A DNA stretch of 64,000 bases from Ardenticatenaceae bacterium (GTDB taxonomy: Bacteria > Chloroflexota > Anaerolineae > Promineifilales > Promineifilaceae), in assembly GCA_020634395.1 (NCBI GenBank), contig JACKBU010000017.1, forward strand, positions 1 through 64,000, in the 5' to 3' direction. The position numbers were made by a program, and so were the translations under genes. Below are positions 54,015 to 63,320 of this stretch, one piece after another; the first letter of the stretch is position 1; each line of letters begins with the position of its first letter. A model generated the notes under the pieces. That model saw nothing but the letters and a program-made list of their open reading frames with translations, ran no database searches and was not told the DNA's origin.

Positions 54015-56954
54015 ATGCGCCGCTTTCCATTATCTGTACTCTGGTTGATCGCCCTGCCTATCCTCTGGCTGAGCGGCTGCCAATTCCCTCTCCAACCGCC
54101 CGACCTCGCCCCCTCACCCATTAACCAACCAGCTAACCTGCTAACCAACCAACAAACCAGCCAACCAACCAACCAACCGCTCCTGCCACCCACACCGCTG
54201 CCTACCCTCACACTGCCGGCCACGGCCGTTCCTCAGCCCACCCCCACCTACAGCCCCAGCCTCGCCGACTGGACCATCCTCATTTACATGGACGGCGACA
54301 ACGACCTCGCCGCCTCCGCCCTGAACGACCTCAACGAGATGGAAGCCGCCGGGAGTTCTGCAGCGGTCAACGTGCTGGTGCAGTTGGATCAGGCAGGCGG
54401 CGCAGGGGCGCTGCGCTATAAATTGGAGGGGGATGCGGACGAAACGGCCGTTTCCACCCCACCCCTGGCCGACCTCGGCGAAGTCAACATGGGCGATCCG
54501 CAAACCCTGGCCGACTTCATCACCTGGGGCCTGACCACCTATCCGGCCAACCGCGCCGCCCTCATCATCTGGGACCACGGCGCGGGCTGGCAGGGCGTGG
54601 CCTTCGACGACGACAGCGCCGACTACGGCCCGCCCGACAACCTCAGCCTGCCCGACCTCAGCGGCGCGCTGGCCGCTGCCCAGGCCCAGACCAACCGCCC
54701 CCGGCTGGACCTCATCGCCTTCGACGCCTGCCTGATGAGTCAGCTAGACGTGCTGGCGGCGCTACGGCCGTTCGCCCAATTCGCCGTCGCCTCCGAAGAA
54801 GTGACCCCCGGCCAGGGCTGGAACTACCGCACCTGGCTCGGCCGCCTCTACGGCCAGCCCGCGCTCAACGGCTCCGGCCTGGCCCGCCTGCTGGTGGATG
54901 ATTTCACCGCCGCCTACACCCAATCCACCCCCGACGACTTTGTGACGATGGCCGCCATCGACCTGACCCGTCTGCCCGATCTGACCTATGCCGTGGAATC
55001 GCTGGCCCAAAGCCTGCTGGCCGACCCCGCCTTCGTCGCCGGGGCGGTGGCCGACGCGCGCAGCGGTGCGGAAGCCTTCGCCCGCGTCTACCCCGACGAC
55101 TTCGAGCGCTACGCGGCCATCGACCTGGGCCACTTCGCCGCCATCCTGGCCCAGCGCAGCCCGGACCCGCAGGTGGCGGCGGCGGCGGAGAAGGTGGGTG
55201 AGGCGGTGGAAACGGCCGTTCTCGCCCAACGCACTGGCAGCGGCTTCCAACACGCCAGCGGCATCGCCATCTACTTCCCGCGCACCGCCGCACTGGCCCG
55301 GCCGGAGTATACGGCCGTCACCCAACTCCCGCTCTGGAGCCAATTCCTGGACAGCGCCCACACCACCAGCTACGCCGAGCTGCCACCGCCAGCCGTCATC
55401 CTGGCCGAAACCAGCCCCGACCCGGTGGGCGTGCAAAGCCCCGCCTACCTGGATTTTCAGGTGATTGGCCGCAGCGTGGCCGAGGTGGTCTTGTTGGGTG
55501 GCGCGTATGAGGCGGACGGCCGTCGCCGCCTGCTGGAATACGACCCGCTCATCCCCGAACCGACCTATCTGCCCGACGGCAGCGCCCTGCACACCTGGCG
55601 CGACGGCGTCCACGACGACTTTTTCGTCTGGGACACGCGCGTTACCTACCTGTTTGACGCCGCCGGGAATGGCGATTTTGTGGTGATGTGGCCGACCGCG
55701 CCGGGCAGCAGCCTGTTCAGCGTGCAGGGCACCTTCCTGGGACAGGATGGAACCATCCTGCCCGCCAGCCTGACGTTTGACCATGCAGACGGCCGTCAAA
55801 TCCGCCTCTGGGGCCAGGGTGATGGGGCCGCTGCCGCCGAAATCGCCCCGCAGCCCGGCGACGCATTCCAGCCCGCCAGCTTCTACCTCGACGATAGCAA
55901 CGCCATCGGCAGTGAACCCGGCCCGGTACTCACCTTCGACGACACTGGCCAGCTTTATTACGACTGGCGGCCGCTGCCCGACGGCGCGTACTTCCTCGGC
56001 TTCCAGGCCACCAACGCCGCCGGAGCCAGCGCCAGCAACTTCCGCGACGTCACCATCGCCAACAGCGACTTGCAGCCCGGCCTGACCGCCTATCTGGACC
56101 CCTACCTCGGCTTCCAGTTCCTCCACCCCGAAGACTGGTACACGCCCGTCTACACCGACACGCTGCTCTATACCAGCGACCGCAGCGGCCAGACCCAGAT
56201 GCAGATCACCATCTACCCCCACCTGGAGCCGGGCGTTAACCCGCTGGCCCTGAAAAACCAGACCCTCAGCGAATTTGGCCCGGTGGACGTGCTGTTCGCC
56301 GATGAGCTAAAGGTGGCCGACGTGGGCGGCAACCGCGTGGCCTATGGCTATACCCGGCCAGACGGCGCAGCACGCACGGGCATCTTCTTCACGTTTGTCA
56401 AAGACGGCCGTGGCTACGTCGTCGATGTGGACGGCCCGCAAGCCGCTGAAGCGCAAACCATCGCCGCCGTGCAGGCCATCAGCGAGAGCTGGCGCTTCAC
56501 CAACCAGGGCGCGGGCCTGAAACCGGGAAACTGGGCCCAGATGGATTTAGACGCCTTTTCGGTGGCCCATCCGTCCGACTTTGCCTATCAAAACCAGGGC
56601 GACTGGCAGCGCTTTGTGGCCGACGGCCGTACCTTTGTGGCCCTGCGCGTGATGGACGAAACACGGCCGTCGGCCGACGTTTTGGCCGCGCTGCTGCGCG
56701 ACGCCGGGGCAGGCGTGGCCAATTTTCAGGCCGGGCAGCCCTTCGTCTTTGCGCTGGGGGATGAGGTGTGGGAGCGGGTGGATATGGGGTATACGGCCGT
56801 AGACGGCACAGAAATCTGGGGCTTCATTATGGTGCGGCTGGCCGAGGGGCAGGAAATTGTAGCCTGGGCCGAAGCGCCGGCGGCCATCTACAACCAGCTC
56901 GAAGCGTCGGTCTTTCTCACGCTTATCGCCGATATGCGTCTCAAAACACCCTGA
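54015..56954 (+). CDS. Clostripain-family (C11) cysteine protease lipoprotein
   Basis: Encodes 979 aa. The lipoprotein signal ends LSGC (Cys22). A Gln/Thr/Pro-rich linker follows (about 38-80), partly encoded by AACCAACC repeats. The C11 peptidase domain begins WTILIYMDGDNDLAA (86-100), with catalytic His188 in IIWDHGAGW and Cys239 in IAFDACLMSQLD. The C-terminal 450 residues hold beta-rich domains of unknown type. It should cleave after Arg or Lys at the cell surface. The ATG at 54015 gives the signal peptide; the open frame is 85 codons longer but unsupported. The mRNA may be leaderless. Confidence 0.88.
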   Translation: MRRFPLSVLWLIALPILWLSGCQFPLQPPDLAPSPINQPANLLTNQQTSQPTNQPLLPPTPLPTLTLPATAVPQPTPTYSPSLADWTILIYMDGDNDLAASALNDLNEMEAAGSSAAVNVLVQLDQAGGAGALRYKLEGDADETAVSTPPLADLGEVNMGDPQTLADFITWGLTTYPANRAALIIWDHGAGWQGVAFDDDSADYGPPDNLSLPDLSGALAAAQAQTNRPRLDLIAFDACLMSQLDVLAALRPFAQFAVASEEVTPGQGWNYRTWLGRLYGQPALNGSGLARLLVDDFTAAYTQSTPDDFVTMAAIDLTRLPDLTYAVESLAQSLLADPAFVAGAVADARSGAEAFARVYPDDFERYAAIDLGHFAAILAQRSPDPQVAAAAEKVGEAVETAVLAQRTGSGFQHASGIAIYFPRTAALARPEYTAVTQLPLWSQFLDSAHTTSYAELPPPAVILAETSPDPVGVQSPAYLDFQVIGRSVAEVVLLGGAYEADGRRRLLEYDPLIPEPTYLPDGSALHTWRDGVHDDFFVWDTRVTYLFDAAGNGDFVVMWPTAPGSSLFSVQGTFLGQDGTILPASLTFDHADGRQIRLWGQGDGAAAAEIAPQPGDAFQPASFYLDDSNAIGSEPGPVLTFDDTGQLYYDWRPLPDGAYFLGFQATNAAGASASNFRDVTIANSDLQPGLTAYLDPYLGFQFLHPEDWYTPVYTDTLLYTSDRSGQTQMQITIYPHLEPGVNPLALKNQTLSEFGPVDVLFADELKVADVGGNRVAYGYTRPDGAARTGIFFTFVKDGRGYVVDVDGPQAAEAQTIAAVQAISESWRFTNQGAGLKPGNWAQMDLDAFSVAHPSDFAYQNQGDWQRFVADGRTFVALRVMDETRPSADVLAALLRDAGAGVANFQAGQPFVFALGDEVWERVDMGYTAVDGTEIWGFIMVRLAEGQEIVAWAEAPAAIYNQLEASVFLTLIADMRLKTP
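54121..54178. repeat. AACCAACC-type repeat inside coding sequence
   Basis: TTAACCAACC and CTAACCAACCAACAAACC units, matching the intergenic family at 3142-3265 and 19575-19646, encode the Asn/Gln/Pro/Thr-rich linker of the C11 protease. Confidence 0.7.
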
Positions 56955-56958
56955 CGCG

Positions 56959-57417
56959 TTACGCGCTGTGAAACGTGCGGCGCGTGACCAGCGAGGACAA
57001 CACAATCGACGTCGACGTCGGCCCATACCGGCTCAACTGCTTGAGCACATCCTCCAATTCCTCCACGGACGCGGCGTGGGCTTTGATGATGAAGCAGTCG
57101 TCGCCGGTGACGCGGTGGCACTCTTCAACGGCCGTCATCGCCCGAATCACGTCGTCCACCTTGCTGGTGGCATACGAAGGCACACTCAGGCGGATAAAGG
57201 CCATAATCGGCAGGCCGATCTGGCCGGTGTTCACGCAGGCGTGATAGCCGGTGATGACGCCCATCTCTTCCAACCGCCGCACCCGCTCTGCGGCCGTCGG
57301 CTGGGACAAGTTCACCCGGCGGGCAATCTCACTGAAAGACAGCCGAGCGTCGGCCTGCAGCTCTTCCAGAATATGCCAATCGATCTCATCCAGCTCTCTT
57401 TTAATTTGATAATTCAT
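56959..57417 (-). CDS. Lrp/AsnC family transcriptional regulator
   Basis: Encodes 152 aa. An N-terminal helix-turn-helix (LDEIDWHILEELQADARLSF and RVNLSQPTAAERVRRLEEMG) is followed by a RAM ligand-binding domain (VEECHRVTGDDCFIIKAHA). It probably senses an amino acid. It is divergent from the EamA exporter at 57588, sharing 170 bp, which suggests it controls that gene. It converges on the C11 protease gene with a 4-bp gap. Confidence 0.93.
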   Translation of the reverse strand: MNYQIKRELDEIDWHILEELQADARLSFSEIARRVNLSQPTAAERVRRLEEMGVITGYHACVNTGQIGLPIMAFIRLSVPSYATSKVDDVIRAMTAVEECHRVTGDDCFIIKAHAASVEELEDVLKQLSRYGPTSTSIVLSSLVTRRTFHSA

Positions 57418-57587
57418 TCGCCTAATTTCCTTAGAAAAGCAAGATTCGGGTCGAAAAATCCGATGAATTGATATTTAATTTAAGCAGATCATCTGGCAAA
57501 ATCAAGCCTGTATCTGGCAGAAATTGGCCCACTTTCCCCATCCTCTCCCCTGGCATCTGTCTCACTTTTTATTGATGGAGTGACAAC

Positions 57588-58523
57588 ATGACGAAACAAA
57601 AAACAACGATTGTCCTGTCTTTGCTGGCCATGTATCTCATCTGGGGGTCGACCTATCTGGGTATTCGCCTCGCCATCGCTTCTATCCCGCCGCTGCTCAT
57701 GACTTCGATGCGGCTGCTTCTAGCCGGCAGCCTGTTGTTCTTGTTTTTGGTGATCCGGCGGCAGTCGCTGCCTTCTTGGCGGCAGTGGCGCAACGCCCTG
57801 ATTGTGGGCGGCCTGATGTTGGGCGGCGGTCTGGGCGGCACGACCTTTGCCGAGCAGTGGGTGGAGTCGGGGCTGGCGGCCGTTTTGGTGGCGACCGTGC
57901 CACTGTGGGCCACGTTGATGGTGGGCGTCAGTGAAAAATGGCCGTCGCGGCAGGAATGGGTGGGGATTGCCGTGGGGCTGGTGGGTGTAGTTTTGCTCAA
58001 CGCGGAAGACAATTTGCGGGCCAATCCCCTGGGGGCCGTCTTGATGCTGGCCGCGCCGATTAGCTGGGCGTTTGGCTCTATGCTCAGCCGCCGGTTGGAC
58101 ATCGCTAAAGGGTCGATGGGTTTTGCCAGCGAGATGTTGATGGGCAGCGCGGTCTTGTTGGTGCTGGCGCTGGTGCGTGGGGAGCGATTAACGGCCGTGC
58201 CCACCACCCAATCCATCGTCGCCTGGCTCTACCTGGCCATCTTCGGCTCCCTGATCGCCTTCAGCGCCTACATGTACCTGCTGCAAACCGTCAACATCAC
58301 CCTGGCGACCAGTTACGCCTACGTCAATCCGGTGGTGGCGGTGCTGTTGGGGGTACTGGTGGCCGGGGAAACAATCTCTGGCCTGGGGATGGTAGCGATC
58401 GCCATCATTTTAAGCGCCGTGGTGATCATTACGTTTGCCCAGCGACGGCCGTCTGCCAAAACCAAAGAGCGCGAGAGAGAAGAGAGACGGCCGTTGCCCG
58501 AACCCCTACAGGGCGAGCAGTAA
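57588..58523 (+). CDS. EamA/DMT-family exporter (YedA-like)
   Basis: Encodes 311 aa with ten predicted helices in two EamA repeats: YLIWGSTYLGIRLAI in helix 1 and the second repeat from LGAVLMLAAPISWAFGSML. C-terminal YVNPVVAVLLGVLVAGE is typical. It probably exports amino acids or other metabolites under control of the adjacent Lrp-type regulator. ATG at 57588 follows GGAGTGACAAC. The C-terminal tail is charged and includes two ACGGCCGT copies in coding sequence. Confidence 0.9.
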   Translation: MTKQKTTIVLSLLAMYLIWGSTYLGIRLAIASIPPLLMTSMRLLLAGSLLFLFLVIRRQSLPSWRQWRNALIVGGLMLGGGLGGTTFAEQWVESGLAAVLVATVPLWATLMVGVSEKWPSRQEWVGIAVGLVGVVLLNAEDNLRANPLGAVLMLAAPISWAFGSMLSRRLDIAKGSMGFASEMLMGSAVLLVLALVRGERLTAVPTTQSIVAWLYLAIFGSLIAFSAYMYLLQTVNITLATSYAYVNPVVAVLLGVLVAGETISGLGMVAIAIILSAVVIITFAQRRPSAKTKEREREERRPLPEPLQGEQ

Positions 58524-58570
58524 GGAGAGTCTGTCACCTTGTCAAGAGAAATCACTGCGGCAGGACAATA

Positions 58571-58603
58571 AGATTGGACCAATCTTGAAGATTAGTCCAA
58601 TCT
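58571..58603. repeat. AGATTGGACCAATCT inverted pair
   Basis: AGATTGGACCAATCT (58571-58585) and AGATTAGTCCAATCT (58589-58603) lie between the convergent EamA and clpB genes. This is the same arrangement as at 5149-5182. Confidence 0.75.
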
Positions 58604-58611
58604 ACACTGCG

Positions 58612-61224
58612 TCAGGCGTATACCGCCACCGGTTCCACATCAGCAACCACGTCAAACGTCAGGTCGCCGCCCTCCACGCCTACGACCACATGGTCGCCGT
58701 CGCGGATTTCGTTCTGGATGAGCTTGAGCGCCAGCGGATCGACAATTCGTTTTTGCAGCACGCGCTTTAACGGCCGTGCCCCATACACCGGATCATACCC
58801 TTCCTCAATCAGCAGGTCGGCCGCCGCGTCCGTCAGAGTGATGGTGACGTTGCGCTTCGCCAGCAGGTCGCGCACGTGGTCCAACTGGATGTCGGCGATG
58901 GCCCGCAGTTGGTCTTTTTCCAGCCGGTGGAACAGCACAATCTCGTCCACGCGGTTCAAAAATTCCGGGCGGAAGTGATTGCGCAGCGCGCCCATCACCC
59001 GCTCTTCCATCTCCGCCTCGTCGCTGGCATCCAAAATGTACTGGCTGCCGACGTTGCTGGTCATGATGATGACCGTGTTGCGGAAATCGACTGTGCGCCC
59101 CTGGCCGTCGGTCAGACGGCCGTCATCCAGCACTTGCAAGAAGACGTTAAACACTTCCGGGTGGGCCTTCTCGATTTCATCGAACAGGACGACCGAATAC
59201 GGCCGTCTGCGTACCGCTTCCGTGAGCTGCCCGCCTTCGTCGTAGCCCACGTAGCCGGGCGGCGCGCCAATCAGCCGGGCCACGGTGTGGCGCTCCTGGT
59301 ATTCGCTCATGTCGATGCGCACCATGTTGCTCTCGTCGTCGAACAGGAATTCGGCCAACGCCCGCGCCAACTCCGTCTTGCCCACGCCGGTTGGCCCCAG
59401 GAAGATGAAGCTGCCGATGGGCCGGTTAGGGTCTTGCAGGCCGGAGCGGCTGCGGCGCACGGCCGCCGCCACCGCCTGGATGGCCTCGTCCTGCCCCACG
59501 ACGCGCGTGTGCAGCCGGTCTTCCATGTAGACCAGCTTCTCCATTTCGCCTTCCATCAGCCGCGTGGCCGGGATGCCAGTCCACTTGGCGACGATCTGGG
59601 CAATGTCTTCGGCGTCGACTTCCTCTTTGAGCAGCGCGCCGCCTTGCTGCAGTTCGTTCAGCCGGGTGGTGGCGTTGGCGAGCGATTGTTCCAGGTCATG
59701 GAGACGGCCGTACTGCAGTTCCGCCGCCTTTTGGTAATCCATCTCTCGCTGCGCCTGCTCCACCTGCACGCGCACCTGATCCATCTCTTCCTTGATGGTC
59801 TGCACCTGGACGATGGCCTCTTTTTCCGCCTGCCAGCGGGTTGCCAGGGCGCTGCTCTGCTCTTTCAGGTTGGCCAGCTCTTCCTCCAGCTTTTCCAGCC
59901 GTTCCTTGCTCGCTTTATCTTTCTCTTTTTTCAACGCCTCGCGCTCAATCTCCAACTGCATGATGTCGCGATCTACTTCGTCCAGCACCTGCGGTTTACT
60001 GTCGATGGCCATGCGCAGGCGGCTGGCGGCTTCGTCCACCAGGTCAATGGCCTTGTCGGGCAAGAAGCGGTCGGAGATGTAGCGATGGCTCAGAGTGGCG
60101 GCGGCAATCACCGCGCCATCGGTGATGCGCACGCCATGATGGACTTCGTAGCGCTCTTTCAGGCCACGCAAAATCGAAATCGTGTCCTCCACCGACGGCT
60201 CGCCGACGAAAACAGGCTGGAAGCGCCGCTCGAGCGCCGCGTCTTTTTCGATGTATTTGCGGAATTCGTCCAGCGTCGTCGCGCCGATGGCGTGCAGTTC
60301 GCCGCGCGCCAGCATCGGTTTGAGCATGTTGCTGGCGTCCATGCTGCCCTCGGCCGCGCCTGCACCGACCAGGGTGTGCATCTCATCAATGAAAAGGATG
60401 ATCTGCCCTTCGCTCTCCTGAATTTCTTTCAGGACCGCCTTGAGCCGCTCTTCAAACTCGCCGCGATATTTGGCTCCGGCGACCAGCGCGCCCAAATCCA
60501 GGGCGACCAGCCGCTTGTCTTTCAGACCCAGCGGCACGTCGCCGCGCACGATGCGCTGCGCCAGCCCTTCGGCGATGGCCGTCTTGCCCACGCCCGGCTC
60601 GCCGATGAGCACGGGGTTGTTCTTGGTGCGGCGGCTGAGAATCTGGATGACGCGGCGGATTTCCTCGTCGCGGCCGATGACCGGGTCGAGTTTGCCCTTG
60701 CGTGCTTCCTGGGTGAGATCACGGCCGTATTTAGCCAACGCCTCATACTGCGCTTCCGGGTTCTGGCTGGTCACGCGCTGCGAGCCGCGCACGGCAGCCA
60801 GCGCCTGCATAATGCTGTTGTAATCCACGCCATGCCGAGACAGCAGTTCGCGGATGCGGCGCGGCGCTTTGGGCTGGGCCATGGCCATCACCAAATGTTC
60901 TGTGGAGGTGTAATCGTCCTTCATGCTGGCGGCGATGTCCTGCGCCTCGTCCAGCACGGCCTGGAAATCGCGGCTCATGCCCACCTGCACCGACGAGCCG
61001 GTGGCGCGGGGCATCTGGTTGAGGGCTTGGGCAACGGCCTGCCCCAGCATGGCCGGGTCTACACCGATGCGCTTGAGCACGGCCGGTACAACGCCGCCTT
61101 CCTGAGCGATGAGCACGCTCAGCAAATGTTCCGGCTCGATGGCTGGGTGATTGTATTGCTGCGCCAGGTTTTGCGCCTCGTAGATGGCATCCTGGCCTTT
61201 TTGGGTAAACTTATCAATTCTCAT
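58612..61224 (-). CDS. clpB: Disaggregase chaperone ClpB
   Basis: Encodes 870 aa, full length. The Clp N-domain (1-145) starts RIDKFTQKGQDAIYEAQNLA. The first AAA domain has Walker A GEPGVGKTA near 205. The long M-domain coiled coil (about 405-525) separates ClpB from ClpA/C. The second AAA has GPTGVGKTE near 610 and the sensor segment GARPLKRVLQKRI. It rescues aggregated proteins with DnaK. The ATG at 61224 was chosen; an upstream TTG is possible but poorly spaced. No CIRCE element was seen upstream. Confidence 0.97.
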   Translation of the reverse strand: MRIDKFTQKGQDAIYEAQNLAQQYNHPAIEPEHLLSVLIAQEGGVVPAVLKRIGVDPAMLGQAVAQALNQMPRATGSSVQVGMSRDFQAVLDEAQDIAASMKDDYTSTEHLVMAMAQPKAPRRIRELLSRHGVDYNSIMQALAAVRGSQRVTSQNPEAQYEALAKYGRDLTQEARKGKLDPVIGRDEEIRRVIQILSRRTKNNPVLIGEPGVGKTAIAEGLAQRIVRGDVPLGLKDKRLVALDLGALVAGAKYRGEFEERLKAVLKEIQESEGQIILFIDEMHTLVGAGAAEGSMDASNMLKPMLARGELHAIGATTLDEFRKYIEKDAALERRFQPVFVGEPSVEDTISILRGLKERYEVHHGVRITDGAVIAAATLSHRYISDRFLPDKAIDLVDEAASRLRMAIDSKPQVLDEVDRDIMQLEIEREALKKEKDKASKERLEKLEEELANLKEQSSALATRWQAEKEAIVQVQTIKEEMDQVRVQVEQAQREMDYQKAAELQYGRLHDLEQSLANATTRLNELQQGGALLKEEVDAEDIAQIVAKWTGIPATRLMEGEMEKLVYMEDRLHTRVVGQDEAIQAVAAAVRRSRSGLQDPNRPIGSFIFLGPTGVGKTELARALAEFLFDDESNMVRIDMSEYQERHTVARLIGAPPGYVGYDEGGQLTEAVRRRPYSVVLFDEIEKAHPEVFNVFLQVLDDGRLTDGQGRTVDFRNTVIIMTSNVGSQYILDASDEAEMEERVMGALRNHFRPEFLNRVDEIVLFHRLEKDQLRAIADIQLDHVRDLLAKRNVTITLTDAAADLLIEEGYDPVYGARPLKRVLQKRIVDPLALKLIQNEIRDGDHVVVGVEGGDLTFDVVADVEPVAVYA

Positions 61225-61498
61225 ATTTTTCAACCTATCCTCTCATCTTATCGCTGTTTGTACTCCTGTATTGTGCCTTTTTTGCGTCAGAAATGGGTTA
61301 GAAAGGCATAAGAGGGACGTTGGCGGGGGCCGGCTGTTTGGTTGGGGCGGTAAAACGGCCGTAAGGAATTTGTAATGTCAATCCTATTTTTTTGTAATGT
61401 TTTCTGCCTACACTCGTGGACGTTAACCCTGGTATCCACCTGCGCCGATCAGTTGGCGTTGGGGAGCTAATCCATCAAATGGTAAAGGAGTTGTCACT

Positions 61499-62242
61499 AT
61501 GAAAAGATTCTTTCTGCTTGTGCCTGTGGTCATTGGCCTTTTTGTTTTGGCTGCGTGTGGCGGCACGGAAACGGCCGTTACCCCTGCCCCAACCGCAATG
61601 ATGCCCGCACAGGACACCGGCAGCAGCATGAGCGACGAGCCGATGGCCGACAATGCCATGGCCGAAGAGCCAATGGGCGATGAGCCAATGGCCGATGAGC
61701 CAATGGCTAACCACAACGACACGATGACGATGGAAGAATCCACGATGGATCTGATGGAAGAGGCGACGGCTGAATCTGATATGGACAGCATGGAGATGAT
61801 GGACCATCCCGCCTGGCAATCCATCGCCCTCACTGATGCTCGCAGCGGCGAAACCTTTACCCTGGCCGACTTTGCCGGTAAAACTGTGTATGTCGAGCCG
61901 ATGGCTACCTGGTGCACCAACTGTCGCCAGCAGCTCAACAACGTGGCCCAAATCCACGAGCAGTTCGGCGATGATGTGGTTTTTATCGGCCTCAGCCTGG
62001 AAACCAACCTTAATCCCGCAGACCTGGCCGTTTACGCCGAGAATCAAGGGTATGACTGGACCTTTGCCGTGATGACACAGGAAATGCTGCAATCTCTGGC
62101 GGACACATACGGCCGTACCATCACCAACGCTCCCTCCACCCCCCACTTCATCATCCGCGCCGATGGCAGCCATACAGATCTGTCCACAGGTATCGATTCG
62201 CCAGATCAATTAGTGCAGTTGATCCAGGCGGCCCAAAGCTAA
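61499..62242 (+). CDS. Thioredoxin-like lipoprotein with Met-rich linker
   Basis: Encodes 247 aa. The lipoprotein signal ends LAAC (Cys20). A linker (34-101) holds 16 Met, with acidic and Pro residues. The thioredoxin/TlpA domain follows, with active site TWCTNC (Cys139, Cys142) and the cis-Pro segment APSTPHF. It should reduce or form disulfides outside the membrane, supplied by the CcdA-like protein encoded 82 bp downstream. The Met linker could bind copper, for example for oxidase assembly, but this is inference. ATG at 61499 follows AAAGGAG. Confidence 0.9.
   Translation: MKRFFLLVPVVIGLFVLAACGGTETAVTPAPTAMMPAQDTGSSMSDEPMADNAMAEEPMGDEPMADEPMANHNDTMTMEESTMDLMEEATAESDMDSMEMMDHPAWQSIALTDARSGETFTLADFAGKTVYVEPMATWCTNCRQQLNNVAQIHEQFGDDVVFIGLSLETNLNPADLAVYAENQGYDWTFAVMTQEMLQSLADTYGRTITNAPSTPHFIIRADGSHTDLSTGIDSPDQLVQLIQAAQS
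61628..61717. repeat. 15-bp tandem repeat in thioredoxin gene linker
   Basis: Six 15-bp units starting ATG encode pentapeptides of the type MADEP. They place Met at residues 44, 49, 54, 59, 64 and 69. Confidence 0.75.
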
Positions 62243-62256
62243 ATACGTTTCCCGAT

Positions 62257-62288
62257 GCGTGAGGCGCATTGCGTTTGGCGCCTCACGC
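62257..62288. other. Hairpin between thioredoxin and ccdA genes
   Basis: GCGTGAGGCGC (62257-62267) pairs with GCGCCTCACGC (62278-62288). There is no T-run, so it may reduce rather than stop transcription into ccdA. Confidence 0.5.
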
Positions 62289-62324
62289 ACGGCGCTCGCC
62301 ACGTCCTTACCCGAGCCGTAACCT

Positions 62325-63002
62325 ATGAACGAACTGATTGAAGCATTTGTATTGGGCAACAGTGCCATTCTTACCAACGTGTGCATTTTGCCGCTTTATC
62401 CTGGCCTTATCGCCTTTATGGCCGGCAGCGCCGCGGGCAATTCCGCCGATGAGCGCTCGCAGAAAGCGGCAAAATGGCTGGGGTTTCTGGTATTGTTGGG
62501 CATATTAAGTTTGATGACGGCCGTTGGAGCCTTCTTATACGTCTTTCAGCAGTCTTTCGGCAACATCTTGCCCATCCTGCTGCCCATCGTTTACTTAGTT
62601 ATCATCTTGCTTGGTGTACTGATGGTATTGGGGCGAAATCCATTTAAACGATTTTCTACCGTACAGTCACCCACCCTGCGAAATCCCTATCTGGCGGCAT
62701 ATGTGTATGGGCTTTTACTCGGTCCGATGACGCTGCCCTGCGCTGGCCCAATCATTCTAAGCGCCTTTTTGTTAGGCGCCGGCAGTTTTGCCGGCTTGGC
62801 TGAGGGCTTAGCATACTTTTTGGCCTTTGGATTGGGTTTTGGCTGGCCGTTGGTGATTTTGCCCTTCCTCGCAGTGCCGCTGCAGCGCAACCTCACCCGT
62901 TGGACAACCCAAAACTATACCTTACTCACACGGATTTCCGGTCTTCTTTTGGTAGCCATTGGCTTTTTGGGTGTTTATGTCGATTTATTGCCCAACTTTT
63001 GA
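62325..63002 (+). CDS. ccdA: CcdA-type transmembrane thiol-disulfide transporter
   Basis: Encodes 225 aa with six hydrophobic helices. It has the paired Cys of the CcdA/DsbD family: Cys20 in TNVCILPLYPG and Cys139 in MTLPCAGPI, each next to Pro. It carries reducing power from cytoplasmic thioredoxin to an outer thioredoxin-like protein, here most likely the preceding lipoprotein. Typical uses are cytochrome c maturation and CuA assembly, which fits the oxidase cluster in this window. Confidence 0.92.
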   Translation: MNELIEAFVLGNSAILTNVCILPLYPGLIAFMAGSAAGNSADERSQKAAKWLGFLVLLGILSLMTAVGAFLYVFQQSFGNILPILLPIVYLVIILLGVLMVLGRNPFKRFSTVQSPTLRNPYLAAYVYGLLLGPMTLPCAGPIILSAFLLGAGSFAGLAEGLAYFLAFGLGFGWPLVILPFLAVPLQRNLTRWTTQNYTLLTRISGLLLVAIGFLGVYVDLLPNF

Positions 63003-63277
63003 CGAGGTCTGTAAGGCTAACGTGGCAGAATTATTAGTGTTTTCAGATAGGAGAAATTTCCCCCCCCGAAAAAGATGACAATATAAAATTTATTGTGTAT
63101 TATTAAGGCAAGCTTGAAGAGGTTAGGGTTGAGGGAAAATTCCTCCCCCCCCAAAAACTGGCACGAGAGAAACGCGACTGGAACACCTGAATCAAGCTTA
63201 GGGTAATGTTTCCTCTCCCTCAACCCTTGGCATTGCCCGTTAGTCCATGCACCGCCCTCCTGGTGCATGGGCACTGA
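63003..63277. other. AT- and C-run-rich gap between ccdA and zwf
   Basis: No credible gene. Two C-runs (about 63060 and 63145) lie in otherwise AT-rich DNA. CCATGCACC (63245-63253) pairs with GGTGCATGG (63262-63270) as a small hairpin. Confidence 0.5.
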
Positions 63278-63310
63278 CAAAAAAACCGCCCTCTCCCTGA
63301 GGGCGGTTTT
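63278..63310 (-). terminator. Rho-independent terminator of zwf
   Basis: AAACCGCCCTC (63283-63293) pairs with GAGGGCGGTTT (63299-63309). The A-run on the left gives a T7 run on the minus strand after zwf. Confidence 0.85.
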
Positions 63311-63320
63311 CATTTTAAAT

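Noticed and set aside
58876..61311. Very long open frame opposite clpB
   Set aside because: It is antisense to a well-conserved gene and its product has no recognisable domain; it arises from codon bias of clpB.
61225..61498. CIRCE heat-shock operator before clpB
   Set aside because: The TTAGCACTC-N9-GAGTGCTAA pattern is absent.
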